From Candidatus Mediterraneibacter merdipullorum (GTDB lineage Bacteria; Bacillota; Clostridia; Lachnospirales; Lachnospiraceae), in assembly GCA_019117125.1 (NCBI GenBank), contig DXAL01000022.1, positions 1 to 64,000 on the forward strand: a DNA stretch of 64,000 nt, written 5' to 3'. This document shows positions 1-9,466 of this stretch, piece by piece. The notes beneath the pieces are model-generated. The model was given only the letters and a program-made list of their open reading frames with translations. It was not told the origin of the DNA and searched no databases. Position numbers and translations under genes: made by a program. Within the stretch, counting starts at the first letter, position 1. Each line of letters starts with the position of its first letter.

Positions 1-912
1 GACGCCAACATTGTGATGAACGAGTGCGCCGGCGTGCTCCAGTATGCGCAGACTGTATTTGAAGGCATGAAAGCGTATACGACAGAAGACGGACGCATCG
101 TGACATTCCGTCCGGACCTGAACGCATCCCGCATGGTGGACTCCGCGAAACGGCTGGAGATGCCGGTATTTCCGGAGGACCGCTTTGTGGACGCGGTTGT
201 GCAGACAGTGAAGGCAAATGCGGCATATGTTCCTCCTTACGGCTCCGGAGCGACGCTCTATATCCGGCCGTACATGTTCGGCATTAACCCGGTCATCGGC
301 GTGAAGCCGGCTGACGAATATCAGTTCCGTGTATTTACGACCCCGGTGGGACCGTATTTCAAAGGCGGCGCAAAGCCGATCACCATCTGCGTATCTGACT
401 TTGACCGGGCGGCGCCCCACGGCACAGGACACATCAAGGCGGGGCTGAACTATGCCATGAGCCTGCATGCCATTGTGACTGCCCATGCAAACGGATTTGA
501 TGAAAATATGTATCTGGATTCCGCAACAAGGACAAAAGTGGAGGAAACCGGCGGGGCAAACTTTATCTTCGTGACAAAGGACAACAAGATCGTGACGCCC
601 CATTCCAATACGATCCTTCCGTCCATCACGAGGAGGTCCATCATGTATGTGGCGGAGTACTACCTCGGACTCGAAGTGGAAGAGCGCGACGTATACTTTG
701 ACGAGGTCAAGGACTTCGCAGAGTGCGGTCTGTGCGGTACGGCTGCGGTTATCTCCCCGGTCGGAAAAGTGGTGGACCACGGCAAAGAGATCTGCTTCCC
801 GAGCGGCATGGAGAAGATGGGTCCGGTTACACAGAAACTCTATGACACACTGACCGGCATCCAGATGGGGCACATCGAAGCTCCGGAGGGATGGCTGAAA
901 GTCATTGAGTAG
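1..912 (+). CDS. ilvE: Branched-chain amino acid aminotransferase (5' truncated by window edge)
   Basis: Frame is open from base 1; class IV aminotransferase motifs (YAQTVFEGMKAY, ATRTKVEETGGANFIFV, ECGLCGTAAVISPVG). Confidence 0.93.
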   Translation, partial: DANIVMNECAGVLQYAQTVFEGMKAYTTEDGRIVTFRPDLNASRMVDSAKRLEMPVFPEDRFVDAVVQTVKANAAYVPPYGSGATLYIRPYMFGINPVIGVKPADEYQFRVFTTPVGPYFKGGAKPITICVSDFDRAAPHGTGHIKAGLNYAMSLHAIVTAHANGFDENMYLDSATRTKVEETGGANFIFVTKDNKIVTPHSNTILPSITRRSIMYVAEYYLGLEVEERDVYFDEVKDFAECGLCGTAAVISPVGKVVDHGKEICFPSGMEKMGPVTQKLYDTLTGIQMGHIEAPEGWLKVIE

Positions 913-942
913 AATCCGGAAGCCCCCGGAAAGGAAGGTTCT

Positions 943-1740
943 ATGTATATCGTAGCTTACAGGCTGATTAATTTGAGAAATAATTCCCGGAGGGATTCTA
1001 CGGATTCGCTTATCGCCCAGACGCTTTTGGAGCACATTCATGAGATTGACCGTCTGTCGATTGAAAATGTGGCGGAGATGTGCAGCGTATCCCCGTCAAA
1101 ATTCTCGAAGTTTGTGAAGCGGCTCGGATTCGACAATTACAAGGAATTCCGCGACCTTGTCAAAAATGAAAAGTACCGGTCCGGTTATTACGGCTATGAG
1201 GATAAATATCCCATGGGACTCTACATTGAGAAGGTGGGCTGGGAACCTTATCTGGACATCCTGCGCTACGACCTGGACCATTTTACCGATAAAACGGACC
1301 TCGATATGGTCCGGAGGCTGGCAGAAGCGCTCAGAGACCACGATGATGTCGCGGCTTTTGGAAGCGTATATTCCCAGACGGCAGCGGTGGACTTTATGTA
1401 CCGCATGGCGGAAGAGGGGAAGAACATCCGGACGTACACTTACGACCTGGAACAGGAAGAGTATATGAAGAACATGGATGAAAATACCCTGGTCATCATC
1501 TTTTCCAACTCCGGACAGTATCTGTACGGCGACGGGATGCGGAAGATTGGATATTTCAAGACTTACCTGAAGCGGACGAAAGGGGAGATCGCGCTCATCA
1601 CGTCCAACGAAGAAGCGGCGCGCGACCCTATCGTGAAATACCCTATTCTGTACAGTTTTACGACAAAAGTCCACAGCCACATGCTGATGGAGCGCCTCAT
1701 CATGGAACTGGTCATCTCAGAGTATAAAAAGCTCGTGTGA
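943..1740 (+). CDS. MurR/RpiR family transcriptional regulator (HTH + SIS)
   Basis: N-terminal HTH_6-like region (IENVAEMCSVSPSKFSKFVKRLGFDNYKEFRD) and C-terminal SIS-like domain. Confidence 0.85.
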   Translation: MYIVAYRLINLRNNSRRDSTDSLIAQTLLEHIHEIDRLSIENVAEMCSVSPSKFSKFVKRLGFDNYKEFRDLVKNEKYRSGYYGYEDKYPMGLYIEKVGWEPYLDILRYDLDHFTDKTDLDMVRRLAEALRDHDDVAAFGSVYSQTAAVDFMYRMAEEGKNIRTYTYDLEQEEYMKNMDENTLVIIFSNSGQYLYGDGMRKIGYFKTYLKRTKGEIALITSNEEAARDPIVKYPILYSFTTKVHSHMLMERLIMELVISEYKKLV

Positions 1741-1830
1741 AAGTTTAGCGTCCGTGTACAAGCGATCGTATTGTCCCTTGTACACGGGCGCTATGTAAAA
1801 TAGAAAACAAAGAATAAAGAACAAAAAGAA

Positions 1831-1862
1831 GCGCCTGGTCTGCTGCGTGCAGACCGGGCGCT
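1831..1862 (-). terminator. Rho-independent terminator for cutC
   Basis: Hairpin GCGCCTGGTCTGC-TGCGT-GCAGACCGGGCGC; on the minus strand it is followed by TTCTTTTTGTTC. Confidence 0.75.
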
Positions 1863-1911
1863 CCGCTTTCCCGGGGCTGTGTATTTTGCGGGAGCCGGTG
1901 TATTGGAAAGA

Positions 1912-2667
1912 TTACCGGAAGGCTTCTCTGAGATATGCGACAGCCGCTTTTACATTTGCGCTGTCCGTGCGCAGCAGCTTGTATTCATCCCGCTCGGGAA
2001 GCCCGAAGCTCGCGCCCTCCATGCGGAATGTCATGGCGCTGTCTGCCTCCACTTTTCCGGACATGTGGTAGGAAGAGATGCCGGTATAGGGGACGAGCTT
2101 CTCTATCACGCTGCGCCCGATGCCGCCGGCAGCAAGTATCTCGATCCGCCCCCGGGCTGCTTCCTGCAGCGCCCGGAGCATGTCGCGTCCTTCCCAGGCA
2201 GTCGCTTTCTGACCGCTTGTCAGGATGGTATCATAGCCAAGCCCGATGACCTGTTCCAGTGCTGTCATTGGGTCTGCGCATACGTCAAAGGCGCGGTGGA
2301 GCGCAATCTCCATCTCTCCCGCAGACTGCCTGAAACGGGCGAGCTGCTCCATATCCAGAGTGCCGTCCGGGTTCAGGGCACCGACGACTACGCCGTCCGC
2401 TCCCTCTTCGCGGAACATCTTCACTTCTTCATCCAGCTCATCATATTCATACCGGTCAAAACAGTAATCGCCATAGCGGGGACGCAGAAGCACCCGTATT
2501 TTCAGGTCCGTATACTTCCGTATCTGGCGGAAGAGCGGGATGGATGGCGACACGCCTCCTATCACCAGGTCGCTGCACAGCTCCACCCGGCTGGCTCCGC
2601 CTTCCTGTGCGGCAAGGGCGGATTCGACACAATCTACGCAAGTTTCAAGGATAAAGTTTTCCATCAT
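1912..2667 (-). CDS. cutC: Copper homeostasis protein CutC family
   Basis: MMENFILETCVDCVESALAAQEGGASRVELCSDLVIGGVSPS is characteristic of CutC; GAGGT SD before the ATGATG start. Confidence 0.9.
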   Translation of the reverse strand: MMENFILETCVDCVESALAAQEGGASRVELCSDLVIGGVSPSIPLFRQIRKYTDLKIRVLLRPRYGDYCFDRYEYDELDEEVKMFREEGADGVVVGALNPDGTLDMEQLARFRQSAGEMEIALHRAFDVCADPMTALEQVIGLGYDTILTSGQKATAWEGRDMLRALQEAARGRIEILAAGGIGRSVIEKLVPYTGISSYHMSGKVEADSAMTFRMEGASFGLPERDEYKLLRTDSANVKAAVAYLREAFR

Positions 2668-2905
2668 CAGTACCTCACTTTTCCGGTGCAGGTGCACCTG
2701 TCTGATTGAAGAGTATAGCACAAGTTGCCCGAAGGAGAACAGGAAAAAACTAAAATTGTATAAAACTCACAAAATGGAAACAATAAAATCAGCAAGATGC
2801 ACAAAGAACTTTCCAAAATGTAAAATTTTAAGAATCAAAAAATGAAAAAACTATAATCTTAGATAGTTGTTATGCATGACAAACCAAATGAAAGGAGAAA
2901 TGAGA

Positions 2906-4255
2906 ATGAAATGCAGGGACATTTATGAGTGGCCGGAAACTTACGGCGACCCGGACTGGTTTATCCATGACCGTTTCGGTATGTTTATCCATTTCGGACT
3001 TTTTTCTGTAGCAGCAAGACATGAATGGGTTATGACGCTGGAGCAGATTGGAGTTGAGGGATATAAGAAATATTTTGACAATTTCAACCCCGACCTGTTC
3101 GATGCGAAGAAGTGGGCAAAGGTGGCAAAAGAGTCGGGATTCCAATATGCCGTCCTGACGGTAAAACACCATGAAGGCTTTGCACTGTGGGATACACAGC
3201 TCTCTGACTACAAGATAACAAACACAAAATTCGGACGGGACCTGGTGAGAGAGTATGTGGAAGCATTCCGGGCGGAAGGACTGAAGATCGGGATTTATTT
3301 TTCCCTTCTTGACTGGTACCATCCGGATTTCCTTGTTGACGGATATCATCCGGAGAGGAGCAATCAGGAATATATCGCAAGCCATCCGGGCGACATGGAG
3401 TCATACAGAAAGTTCATGCACGGTCAGGTGAGAGAACTTCTCACAAACTACGGCAAGATTGATTATCTGTGGTTCGACTTCTCCTATCCGCAGCGCAACT
3501 GGGGAGATTCCGTTGGAAAAGGCAAGGATGACTGGGGCTCGGAAGAGCTGGAGAAAATGATCCTCTCTCTGCAGCCGGACATCATCATCAACGACCGCCT
3601 CGGACTCGGACGCGGCGTGGGAACGCCGGAGCAGTATCAGAAGAGCTCCAAAGCGGACAAGGATGGAAAGCCCATCGTGTGGGAAGCGTGCCAGACGCTG
3701 AACAACAGCTGGGGGTATGACCGTGACAATCTGAACTGGAAATCTTCGGAGATGGTGATAAAGCTCCTCATCGATACGGTTGCCAAAGGCGGAAATATGC
3801 TGCTCAATATCGGACCGAACGGACGGGGCGAGATTGACGCGCGCACAATGAGCATCATGGATGATGTGAAAGATTGGATGCGCCTGCACAGCGAGTCCAT
3901 CTACGGATGCGGACCGAGCAGTTTCGAGGCGCCGGCGGACGCAAGATTCACGCAGAAAGGGAACCATCTGTATCTCCATCTGTTCTCCTGGCCGTACCGT
4001 TCGCTCCTGATAAACGGACTGGGCGGGGAAGTGGAATATGCACAGCTTCTGAACGACCATTCGGAGATTAAGTTCATTCAGGATGAGGGACTTTCCGGAA
4101 AACGGAAATCACACAAGGACCTGAACAAGGAAATCACAGAAATCCATATCAAGGATAAATTCGCAGACAAGGCGATGCTCATCACCCTTCCGGTGCAGAA
4201 GCCGGATGTGGCTGTGCCGGTCATCGAGTTTATCCTCAAAGAACAGGAGGACTAG
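2906..4255 (+). CDS. Alpha-L-fucosidase, GH29 family, no signal peptide (cytoplasmic)
   Basis: WFIHDRFGMFIHFGLFSVAARHEW, AKESGFQYAVLTVKHHEGFALWDT, DYLWFDFSYP and GGNMLLNIGPNGRG motifs. SD AAAGGAG is upstream of ATG 2900/2906; the ORF track extends to a TTG at 2867. Confidence 0.9.
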   Translation: MKCRDIYEWPETYGDPDWFIHDRFGMFIHFGLFSVAARHEWVMTLEQIGVEGYKKYFDNFNPDLFDAKKWAKVAKESGFQYAVLTVKHHEGFALWDTQLSDYKITNTKFGRDLVREYVEAFRAEGLKIGIYFSLLDWYHPDFLVDGYHPERSNQEYIASHPGDMESYRKFMHGQVRELLTNYGKIDYLWFDFSYPQRNWGDSVGKGKDDWGSEELEKMILSLQPDIIINDRLGLGRGVGTPEQYQKSSKADKDGKPIVWEACQTLNNSWGYDRDNLNWKSSEMVIKLLIDTVAKGGNMLLNIGPNGRGEIDARTMSIMDDVKDWMRLHSESIYGCGPSSFEAPADARFTQKGNHLYLHLFSWPYRSLLINGLGGEVEYAQLLNDHSEIKFIQDEGLSGKRKSHKDLNKEITEIHIKDKFADKAMLITLPVQKPDVAVPVIEFILKEQED

Positions 4256-4258
4256 CAC

Positions 4259-5152
4259 ATGTATTATATTATCGCGGGACACGGCGCTTACGCGGAAGGC
4301 TGCAAATCAAGCTGTGAGATGATCACAGGCGCGGCTCCTTCCTTTGTGCCGGTCACATTTACGGAAGACATGACAAAAGAGTCTGTGGAAGAGAAGTACG
4401 CTGCCATCCTCGCAGAAAAAGGGGCGGACGACTGCGCGGCGATCATCGCGGACCTTCCGGGCGGGACGCCTTATAACGCGGCAATGCGCATCGTCGCAGA
4501 GCATAAGAACATCCAGCTTGTGGCAGGTCTCTGCCAGCAGCTCCTCGTACTGCTGAATTCCGGAGAGGATCTGGCAGGTGCGGTTGCACAGACCGGCGAG
4601 ATATTCGGGAACGCGGCAGTAAAGAAAGAGGAAAAGGCGGCAGCGCCCGCAGCGCCGAAGGAACCGGTGGAAAAAAACGGCATCGTGAACTTCCGTCTCG
4701 ACGAGAGACTGATCCACGGGCAGGTTGCCACATTCTGGACCCGTACGCTTCAGGCAGACCGCATCATTGTGGCGGACGACGACGTCCTGAAAGATGCCAT
4801 AGGCGTGGAAGCGCTCAAAGCCGCTGTTCCGTCAGGCGTGCACCTGAGCATCCTCGGCGTCGACAATGCGGCGAAGAGACTGAACGAAGGACGCTACAGC
4901 GGACAGCGGGTGTTCCTCATCGTGAATAAAGTGAGCACCATCAATCGTCTGCTGGATGACGGACTGAAAGTAAAGGAAGTCAATATCGGAAACATGGGCG
5001 AGAAAGAAGGCAGGAAACAAATCAAGAAATCTGTTTACTGCACGGATGCAGAAATCGCTGAGATTGAAAATATTGAGAAAAAGGGCGTAGAAGTATACGC
5101 GCAGATGGTCCCGAATGACGACAAGAAGACATTCCGGTCTTATCTGAACTAG
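4259..5152 (+). CDS. PTS mannose/sorbose family EIIA-EIIB fusion
   Basis: EIIA phospho-His context YYIIAGHGAYAEG, then EIIB context VNFRLDERLIHGQVATFW in one ORF. Confidence 0.92.
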   Translation: MYYIIAGHGAYAEGCKSSCEMITGAAPSFVPVTFTEDMTKESVEEKYAAILAEKGADDCAAIIADLPGGTPYNAAMRIVAEHKNIQLVAGLCQQLLVLLNSGEDLAGAVAQTGEIFGNAAVKKEEKAAAPAAPKEPVEKNGIVNFRLDERLIHGQVATFWTRTLQADRIIVADDDVLKDAIGVEALKAAVPSGVHLSILGVDNAAKRLNEGRYSGQRVFLIVNKVSTINRLLDDGLKVKEVNIGNMGEKEGRKQIKKSVYCTDAEIAEIENIEKKGVEVYAQMVPNDDKKTFRSYLN

Positions 5153-5173
5153 AAGAAGGAGGGTTTATAAAGT

Positions 5174-5977
5174 ATGGAAATACAGGTATGGCAGATTATT
5201 GCACTTACGATTTTATCAATGATCCTGATCTGGGACAGCCTTTCAACAGCGATCTTCGACGGTAAGCCGATGTTCGCGGGCATCCTGGCAGGCATCATCA
5301 TGGGCGACATTACAACAGGTCTTGCCGTGGGCGCTACATTGCAGCTCATGGTACTCGGCGTCGGTACTTACGGCGGTTCATCCATGCCGGACTATCTGAC
5401 CGGAGCAATCGTCGGAACCGTATTCGCAGTGACATCCGGACAGGGCGTTGAATTCGGCATCGGGCTTGCAGTCCCGGTCGGTCTTCTGATGGTAAACCTG
5501 GACGTCCTCGCCAGATTCTGCAACGTATTCTTCGCAAAGAGGGTAGAGGCGGCAATCGACAGACTGGACTATCCGGGCATCAAGAGAAACATCTGGTTCG
5601 GCATGATCCCGTGGGGGCTTTCCAGAGCGCTTCCGGTATTCATCATGCTGATTTTCGGCGAGGATATCGTCAATGCCATCGTAAATCATATGCCTGAGTG
5701 GCTGACGGGCGGACTGAGCGTTGCCGGCGGACTGCTTCCTGCAGTTGGTATCGCGATCCTTCTCCGTTATCTGCCGGTGAAAAAATACATCTCATTCCTG
5801 CTTCTCGGATTCTTCCTGGCAGCGTACCTGTCAGTGCCGATGGTGGGCGTTGCAATCTTCGGTGTTGCAATGGCAGTGATCGAATTTAAAAAGAGTGTAA
5901 ACGGAAACCAGGTAGTAGCTGCAGCAAATGCAGGTGGTTCACAGGAGGGACTGTTAGATGGAGAATATGAAGACTAA
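5174..5977 (+). CDS. PTS mannose/sorbose family EIIC
   Basis: Hydrophobic protein with the family motif ILAGIIMGDITTGLAVGATLQLMVLGVGTYGGSSMPD. Confidence 0.92.
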   Translation: MEIQVWQIIALTILSMILIWDSLSTAIFDGKPMFAGILAGIIMGDITTGLAVGATLQLMVLGVGTYGGSSMPDYLTGAIVGTVFAVTSGQGVEFGIGLAVPVGLLMVNLDVLARFCNVFFAKRVEAAIDRLDYPGIKRNIWFGMIPWGLSRALPVFIMLIFGEDIVNAIVNHMPEWLTGGLSVAGGLLPAVGIAILLRYLPVKKYISFLLLGFFLAAYLSVPMVGVAIFGVAMAVIEFKKSVNGNQVVAAANAGGSQEGLLDGEYED

Positions 5978-6770
5978 CGAAACAAAACTGACGAAAAAAG
6001 ATATCAACAGTGTCAGCAGACGCTGGATCATGGGTTCTCAGATTACATGGAACTATGAAAAACAGATGGCGGTCGGATATCTCTGGGCAATGCTTCCGAT
6101 TATCCGCAAACTTTACAAAGACCCGGAGCAGCAGAAAGATATGTTGAAGACACATGTTCAGTTCTTTAACACGACTCCCCACATGGGCGGTTTCATCTGC
6201 GGTATTGACGCGGCGACAGAGGAACACGAAGGATACAAGGCAAAAGAGACGGTAAGAGGTCTGAAGACCGGTCTTATGGGACCGTTCGCAGGCGTGGGCG
6301 ATACACTGTTCGGCGTGCTCTTCCCGACAATTTTCGGTTCCATCGCAGCATATATGGGACAGGAAGGCAGCATGATCGGTGCGCTCATCTGGCTCCTTGT
6401 CAATATTGCGATCCTGGTGCTCCGTACCTTTACGGCGGGCATCGGATACCGTGAAGGCTCCAAAATCATCACATCCGCAAAGGATAAGCTGGATGCGCTT
6501 ACAGCGGCAGCCACACTCCTTGGTATCACAGTAGTCGGCGCGCTGGTAGCGACGGTGGTAAAGGCAAATGTAACTGCAACATTTACAAGCGGTGAGATCA
6601 GCGTAGCCGGTCAGGACATCCTGAACCAGATCATGCCGTGCCTTGTTCCGGCTGCATTCGTTGGATTCATCTACTGGCTGCTTGGCAGAAAGAAGATGAC
6701 TTCCACCAAAGCCATCATCCTGGTGATGGTGCTGGCGATCTTGCTTCATGTAGTCGGGATACTCGGATAA
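5958..6770 (+). CDS. PTS mannose/sorbose family EIID
   Basis: Family pattern LTKKDINSVSRRWIMGSQITWNYEKQMAVGYLWAMLPIIRKLY ... FFNTTPHMGGFICGI. Confidence 0.92.
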   Translation: MENMKTNETKLTKKDINSVSRRWIMGSQITWNYEKQMAVGYLWAMLPIIRKLYKDPEQQKDMLKTHVQFFNTTPHMGGFICGIDAATEEHEGYKAKETVRGLKTGLMGPFAGVGDTLFGVLFPTIFGSIAAYMGQEGSMIGALIWLLVNIAILVLRTFTAGIGYREGSKIITSAKDKLDALTAAATLLGITVVGALVATVVKANVTATFTSGEISVAGQDILNQIMPCLVPAAFVGFIYWLLGRKKMTSTKAIILVMVLAILLHVVGILG

Positions 6771-6853
6771 TAGAAGGATAATTTTATAAGACAGTTAGAG
6801 AAAATACCGGGCGGATTTTACAGAACGCCCGGTATATCGTATATTTTCGGAAA

Positions 6854-7570
6854 GTGAGACAGCATATGGCACTGGAATTTTTTGACAAAGCTAGAGAAGT
6901 AATGGAAAAACTGGAACAGACACAGGGAGAAAATATACACAGGGCGGCGCTCCTCATATCGGAAGCGATCCGAAGCGGCGGCATTCTCCAGGCATACGGG
7001 AGCGGACATTCCTACGCCGGCGCTATCGAGGTGTGCGGGCGTGCCGGCGGACTGATTCCCTCGAAAGTGATAGGAGAGCCCCAGTTCGGAGAGTTTGAAG
7101 CGGTGGAAGGAAATGCATTCTACCTGATGCGGAAAGTGGACATACGTCCCAATGACGTCTTCATCCTCATCTCCAATTCCGGGCGCAATCCGATGACCAT
7201 CGAGATGGCGGATTATATCCGGAAGAAGGGAAATCCAATCATCGTGGTCACGGCGCTGGATGTGTCGAAGGTGTCGACATCCCGGCACTCTTCGGGGAAA
7301 CTGCTGTACGAATTTGCCGATGTGGTACTGGACAATCAGTCGCAGTTCGGCGATGCAGCGCTGGATATCCGGGGATTCGATGCAAAAGTGTGTGGGACGT
7401 CCTCTTTTGCGGGCTGTCTTCTGCTTCAGCAGACCATGTACGAAGCAATCCGCGATATGGTGGAAAAGGGGTATGTACCCCCGGTCTATAAAAGCGCGAA
7501 CATCGACGGAGGACCGGAGTTCAATCATGCGCTGGAAAACCAGTATGCCGACAGGATATGGCATAAATGA
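6854..7570 (+). CDS. SIS domain sugar-phosphate-binding protein
   Basis: SIS motifs ([53 protein letters not shown]). Confidence 0.85.
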   Translation: MRQHMALEFFDKAREVMEKLEQTQGENIHRAALLISEAIRSGGILQAYGSGHSYAGAIEVCGRAGGLIPSKVIGEPQFGEFEAVEGNAFYLMRKVDIRPNDVFILISNSGRNPMTIEMADYIRKKGNPIIVVTALDVSKVSTSRHSSGKLLYEFADVVLDNQSQFGDAALDIRGFDAKVCGTSSFAGCLLLQQTMYEAIRDMVEKGYVPPVYKSANIDGGPEFNHALENQYADRIWHK

Positions 7571-7581
7571 CAGGAAAAACA

Positions 7582-7618
7582 GGACCATCTGACGCGGGTT
7601 GTCAGGTGGTCCGTTTTA
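7582..7618 (+). terminator. Rho-independent terminator after the PTS/SIS operon
   Basis: GGACCATCTGAC-GCGGGTT-GTCAGGTGGTCC followed by GTTTT. Confidence 0.8.
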
Positions 7619-7638
7619 ATAGTAAACAACTTTGCCGG

Positions 7639-8970
7639 TTACAGATGAAATAAAACAGTCGCGATATTGAAGTAAATCAGTATCGAGAAGATATCTACCA
7701 GCGTTGTAATGAGAGGCGACGCCATGATGGCGGGGTCAAGATGGATGCGGCTCGCAAGGAGCGGCAGCATGCATCCGATCATTTTGGCCATGATGACAGT
7801 TCCGATCAGGGAGAAAGCGATGACAAGAGCCAGGCTTACGCTCTGATACTGTATCATGATGCGTACGCCGTTGGCGAGGGCAAGCACAGCTCCTACCAGC
7901 AGCGAGATGCGGAACTCTTTGAACATCACGCGGAGAATATCCCGGAACCGTATCTGGGACAGGGCGAGACCGCGGATGATAAGAGCAGAGCTCTGGGCGC
8001 CGCAGTTGCCTCCGGTGTCCATGAGCATGGGGATGAAGGACACCAGGAGAGGGATGGCGGCAAAGGCGTTCTCGTATTTCGTGATGATGGTTCCTGTGAT
8101 GATGGATGTGAACATCAGAATGAGGAGCCACGGGATACGGTTCTTCGCATGTGAAAACACCGAGGTCTCGAAATAGGTCTTTTCACTCGGATTGATAGCT
8201 GCCATTTTTGTGATATCCTCGGTCGCTTCCTCTACCATGACGTCCATGGCGTCGTCGAATGTCACGATGCCGACCATCAGACCGTCTGCATCCAGGACCG
8301 GCATGGCAAGGAAATCGTATTTGGTGAACAGTTTTGCTACTTCTTCTTTGTCTGTATGTGTGCGGACAAAGATAATCTCCGTCTCCATCAGGTCCCGGAT
8401 GAGCACACTATCATCCGTTGTCATCAGGTCCTTGGCTGTGACGATGCCGAGCAGCCTGCGGCGTTCGGTGACGTAACAGGTATAGATGGTCTCCTTGTGT
8501 ATCCCGGTCTGCTTGATATGCGCCATCGCCTGCGCCACGGTCATATTTCCGCGGATATCCACATACTCTGTGGTCATGATGCTGCCGGCGCTGTCCTCGG
8601 GATAGTTCAGGAGCTGATTGATGAGCGCCCGGTCGGATGTGCTGACCGTATTCAGAATGCGGTTCACCAGATTCGCCGGGAGTTCTTCCAGTATATCCAC
8701 CGTGTCATCCATGTACAGGTCATCAAGGAGCTCCCGCAGTTCTTTTTCTGAAAAGATTTCCACCAGATATTTCTGCATGGGGCTGTCCATGTTGGCGAAT
8801 ACTTCCGCCGCCTTGTCTTTCGGGATGAGGCGGAATGCCAGCGCAAGCTCTTTGTCCTCAAGCTCTGAGAGCAGTGAGGCTATGTCCACTTCGTTCATAA
8901 CATTCAGGATGCTCCTCACGGCTTTGTACTGACGCTGCTGGAGAAGCTTTACAAAAATCTCCTTGTTCAT
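7639..8970 (-). CDS. mgtE: Magnesium transporter MgtE
   Basis: MgtE_N plus CBS pair plus membrane domain (MLMDTGGNCGAQSSALIIRGLALSQI). Confidence 0.95.
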   Translation of the reverse strand: MNKEIFVKLLQQRQYKAVRSILNVMNEVDIASLLSELEDKELALAFRLIPKDKAAEVFANMDSPMQKYLVEIFSEKELRELLDDLYMDDTVDILEELPANLVNRILNTVSTSDRALINQLLNYPEDSAGSIMTTEYVDIRGNMTVAQAMAHIKQTGIHKETIYTCYVTERRRLLGIVTAKDLMTTDDSVLIRDLMETEIIFVRTHTDKEEVAKLFTKYDFLAMPVLDADGLMVGIVTFDDAMDVMVEEATEDITKMAAINPSEKTYFETSVFSHAKNRIPWLLILMFTSIITGTIITKYENAFAAIPLLVSFIPMLMDTGGNCGAQSSALIIRGLALSQIRFRDILRVMFKEFRISLLVGAVLALANGVRIMIQYQSVSLALVIAFSLIGTVIMAKMIGCMLPLLASRIHLDPAIMASPLITTLVDIFSILIYFNIATVLFHL

Positions 8971-9060
8971 GATAAGTACCTCTCTTTCTGTGTCTTTCCG
9001 TCATAAAGCTGCATATGTGATGACCGGCACCAGAGTCCATAACCTCACCTCCTTTTACAG

Positions 9061-9098
9061 AAACAAAAGCTCCGTCACTGCCTGAACAATGACGGAGC
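9061..9098 (-). terminator. Intrinsic terminator in the mgtE leader
   Basis: Minus strand GCTCCGTCA-TTGTTCAGGCAG-TGACGGAGC followed by TTTTGTTT, between the M-box and mgtE. Confidence 0.85.
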
Positions 9099-9140
9099 CA
9101 TAAAAATCATCAACCCATGAAAAGAAACATGACCGGATGC

Positions 9141-9300
9141 ATCGTTCAAGCTTTAGCATCACAGGGCATATCAATTGCATTAGGCTGCACCTTCACGACA
9201 CAGCCTGCTGACCATCTCATCGTGTCTCCACGAACTCGCGGCAGCAATCTCCGGGAACTTATCGTATCCTGATCCCTGTGGTAACCTCACCTACCGAATG
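9141..9300 (-). ncRNA. M-box (ykoK) magnesium riboswitch aptamer
   Basis: Minus strand carries the conserved elements CATTCGGTAGGTGAGGTTACCACAGGGATCAGGATACG ... ATGCAATTGATATGCCCTGTGATGCTAAAGCTTGAACGATG, upstream of a terminator and mgtE. Confidence 0.9.
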
Positions 9301-9466
9301 ATGTATTCTGTTTTTGTACGTGTCAATTTTAGAACAACATGGGCTGGGTGTCAAGACCGCATGTGAAAATGGGGAATTTGAGTGAAATCCTCTGGAAAAT
9401 CTGTTATAATCAGAAGGACCCGGAGCGTCTCCGGGTCAAAAAAGGATAAGAAAAGAGGATGACGAC

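Noticed and set aside
1747-1792. AGCGTCCGTGTACAAG...CTTGTACACGGGCGCT hairpin after the first RpiR gene as a terminator
   Set aside because: Strong stem but no U-run on either strand; may be an RNA-processing or operator structure, so not called as a terminator.
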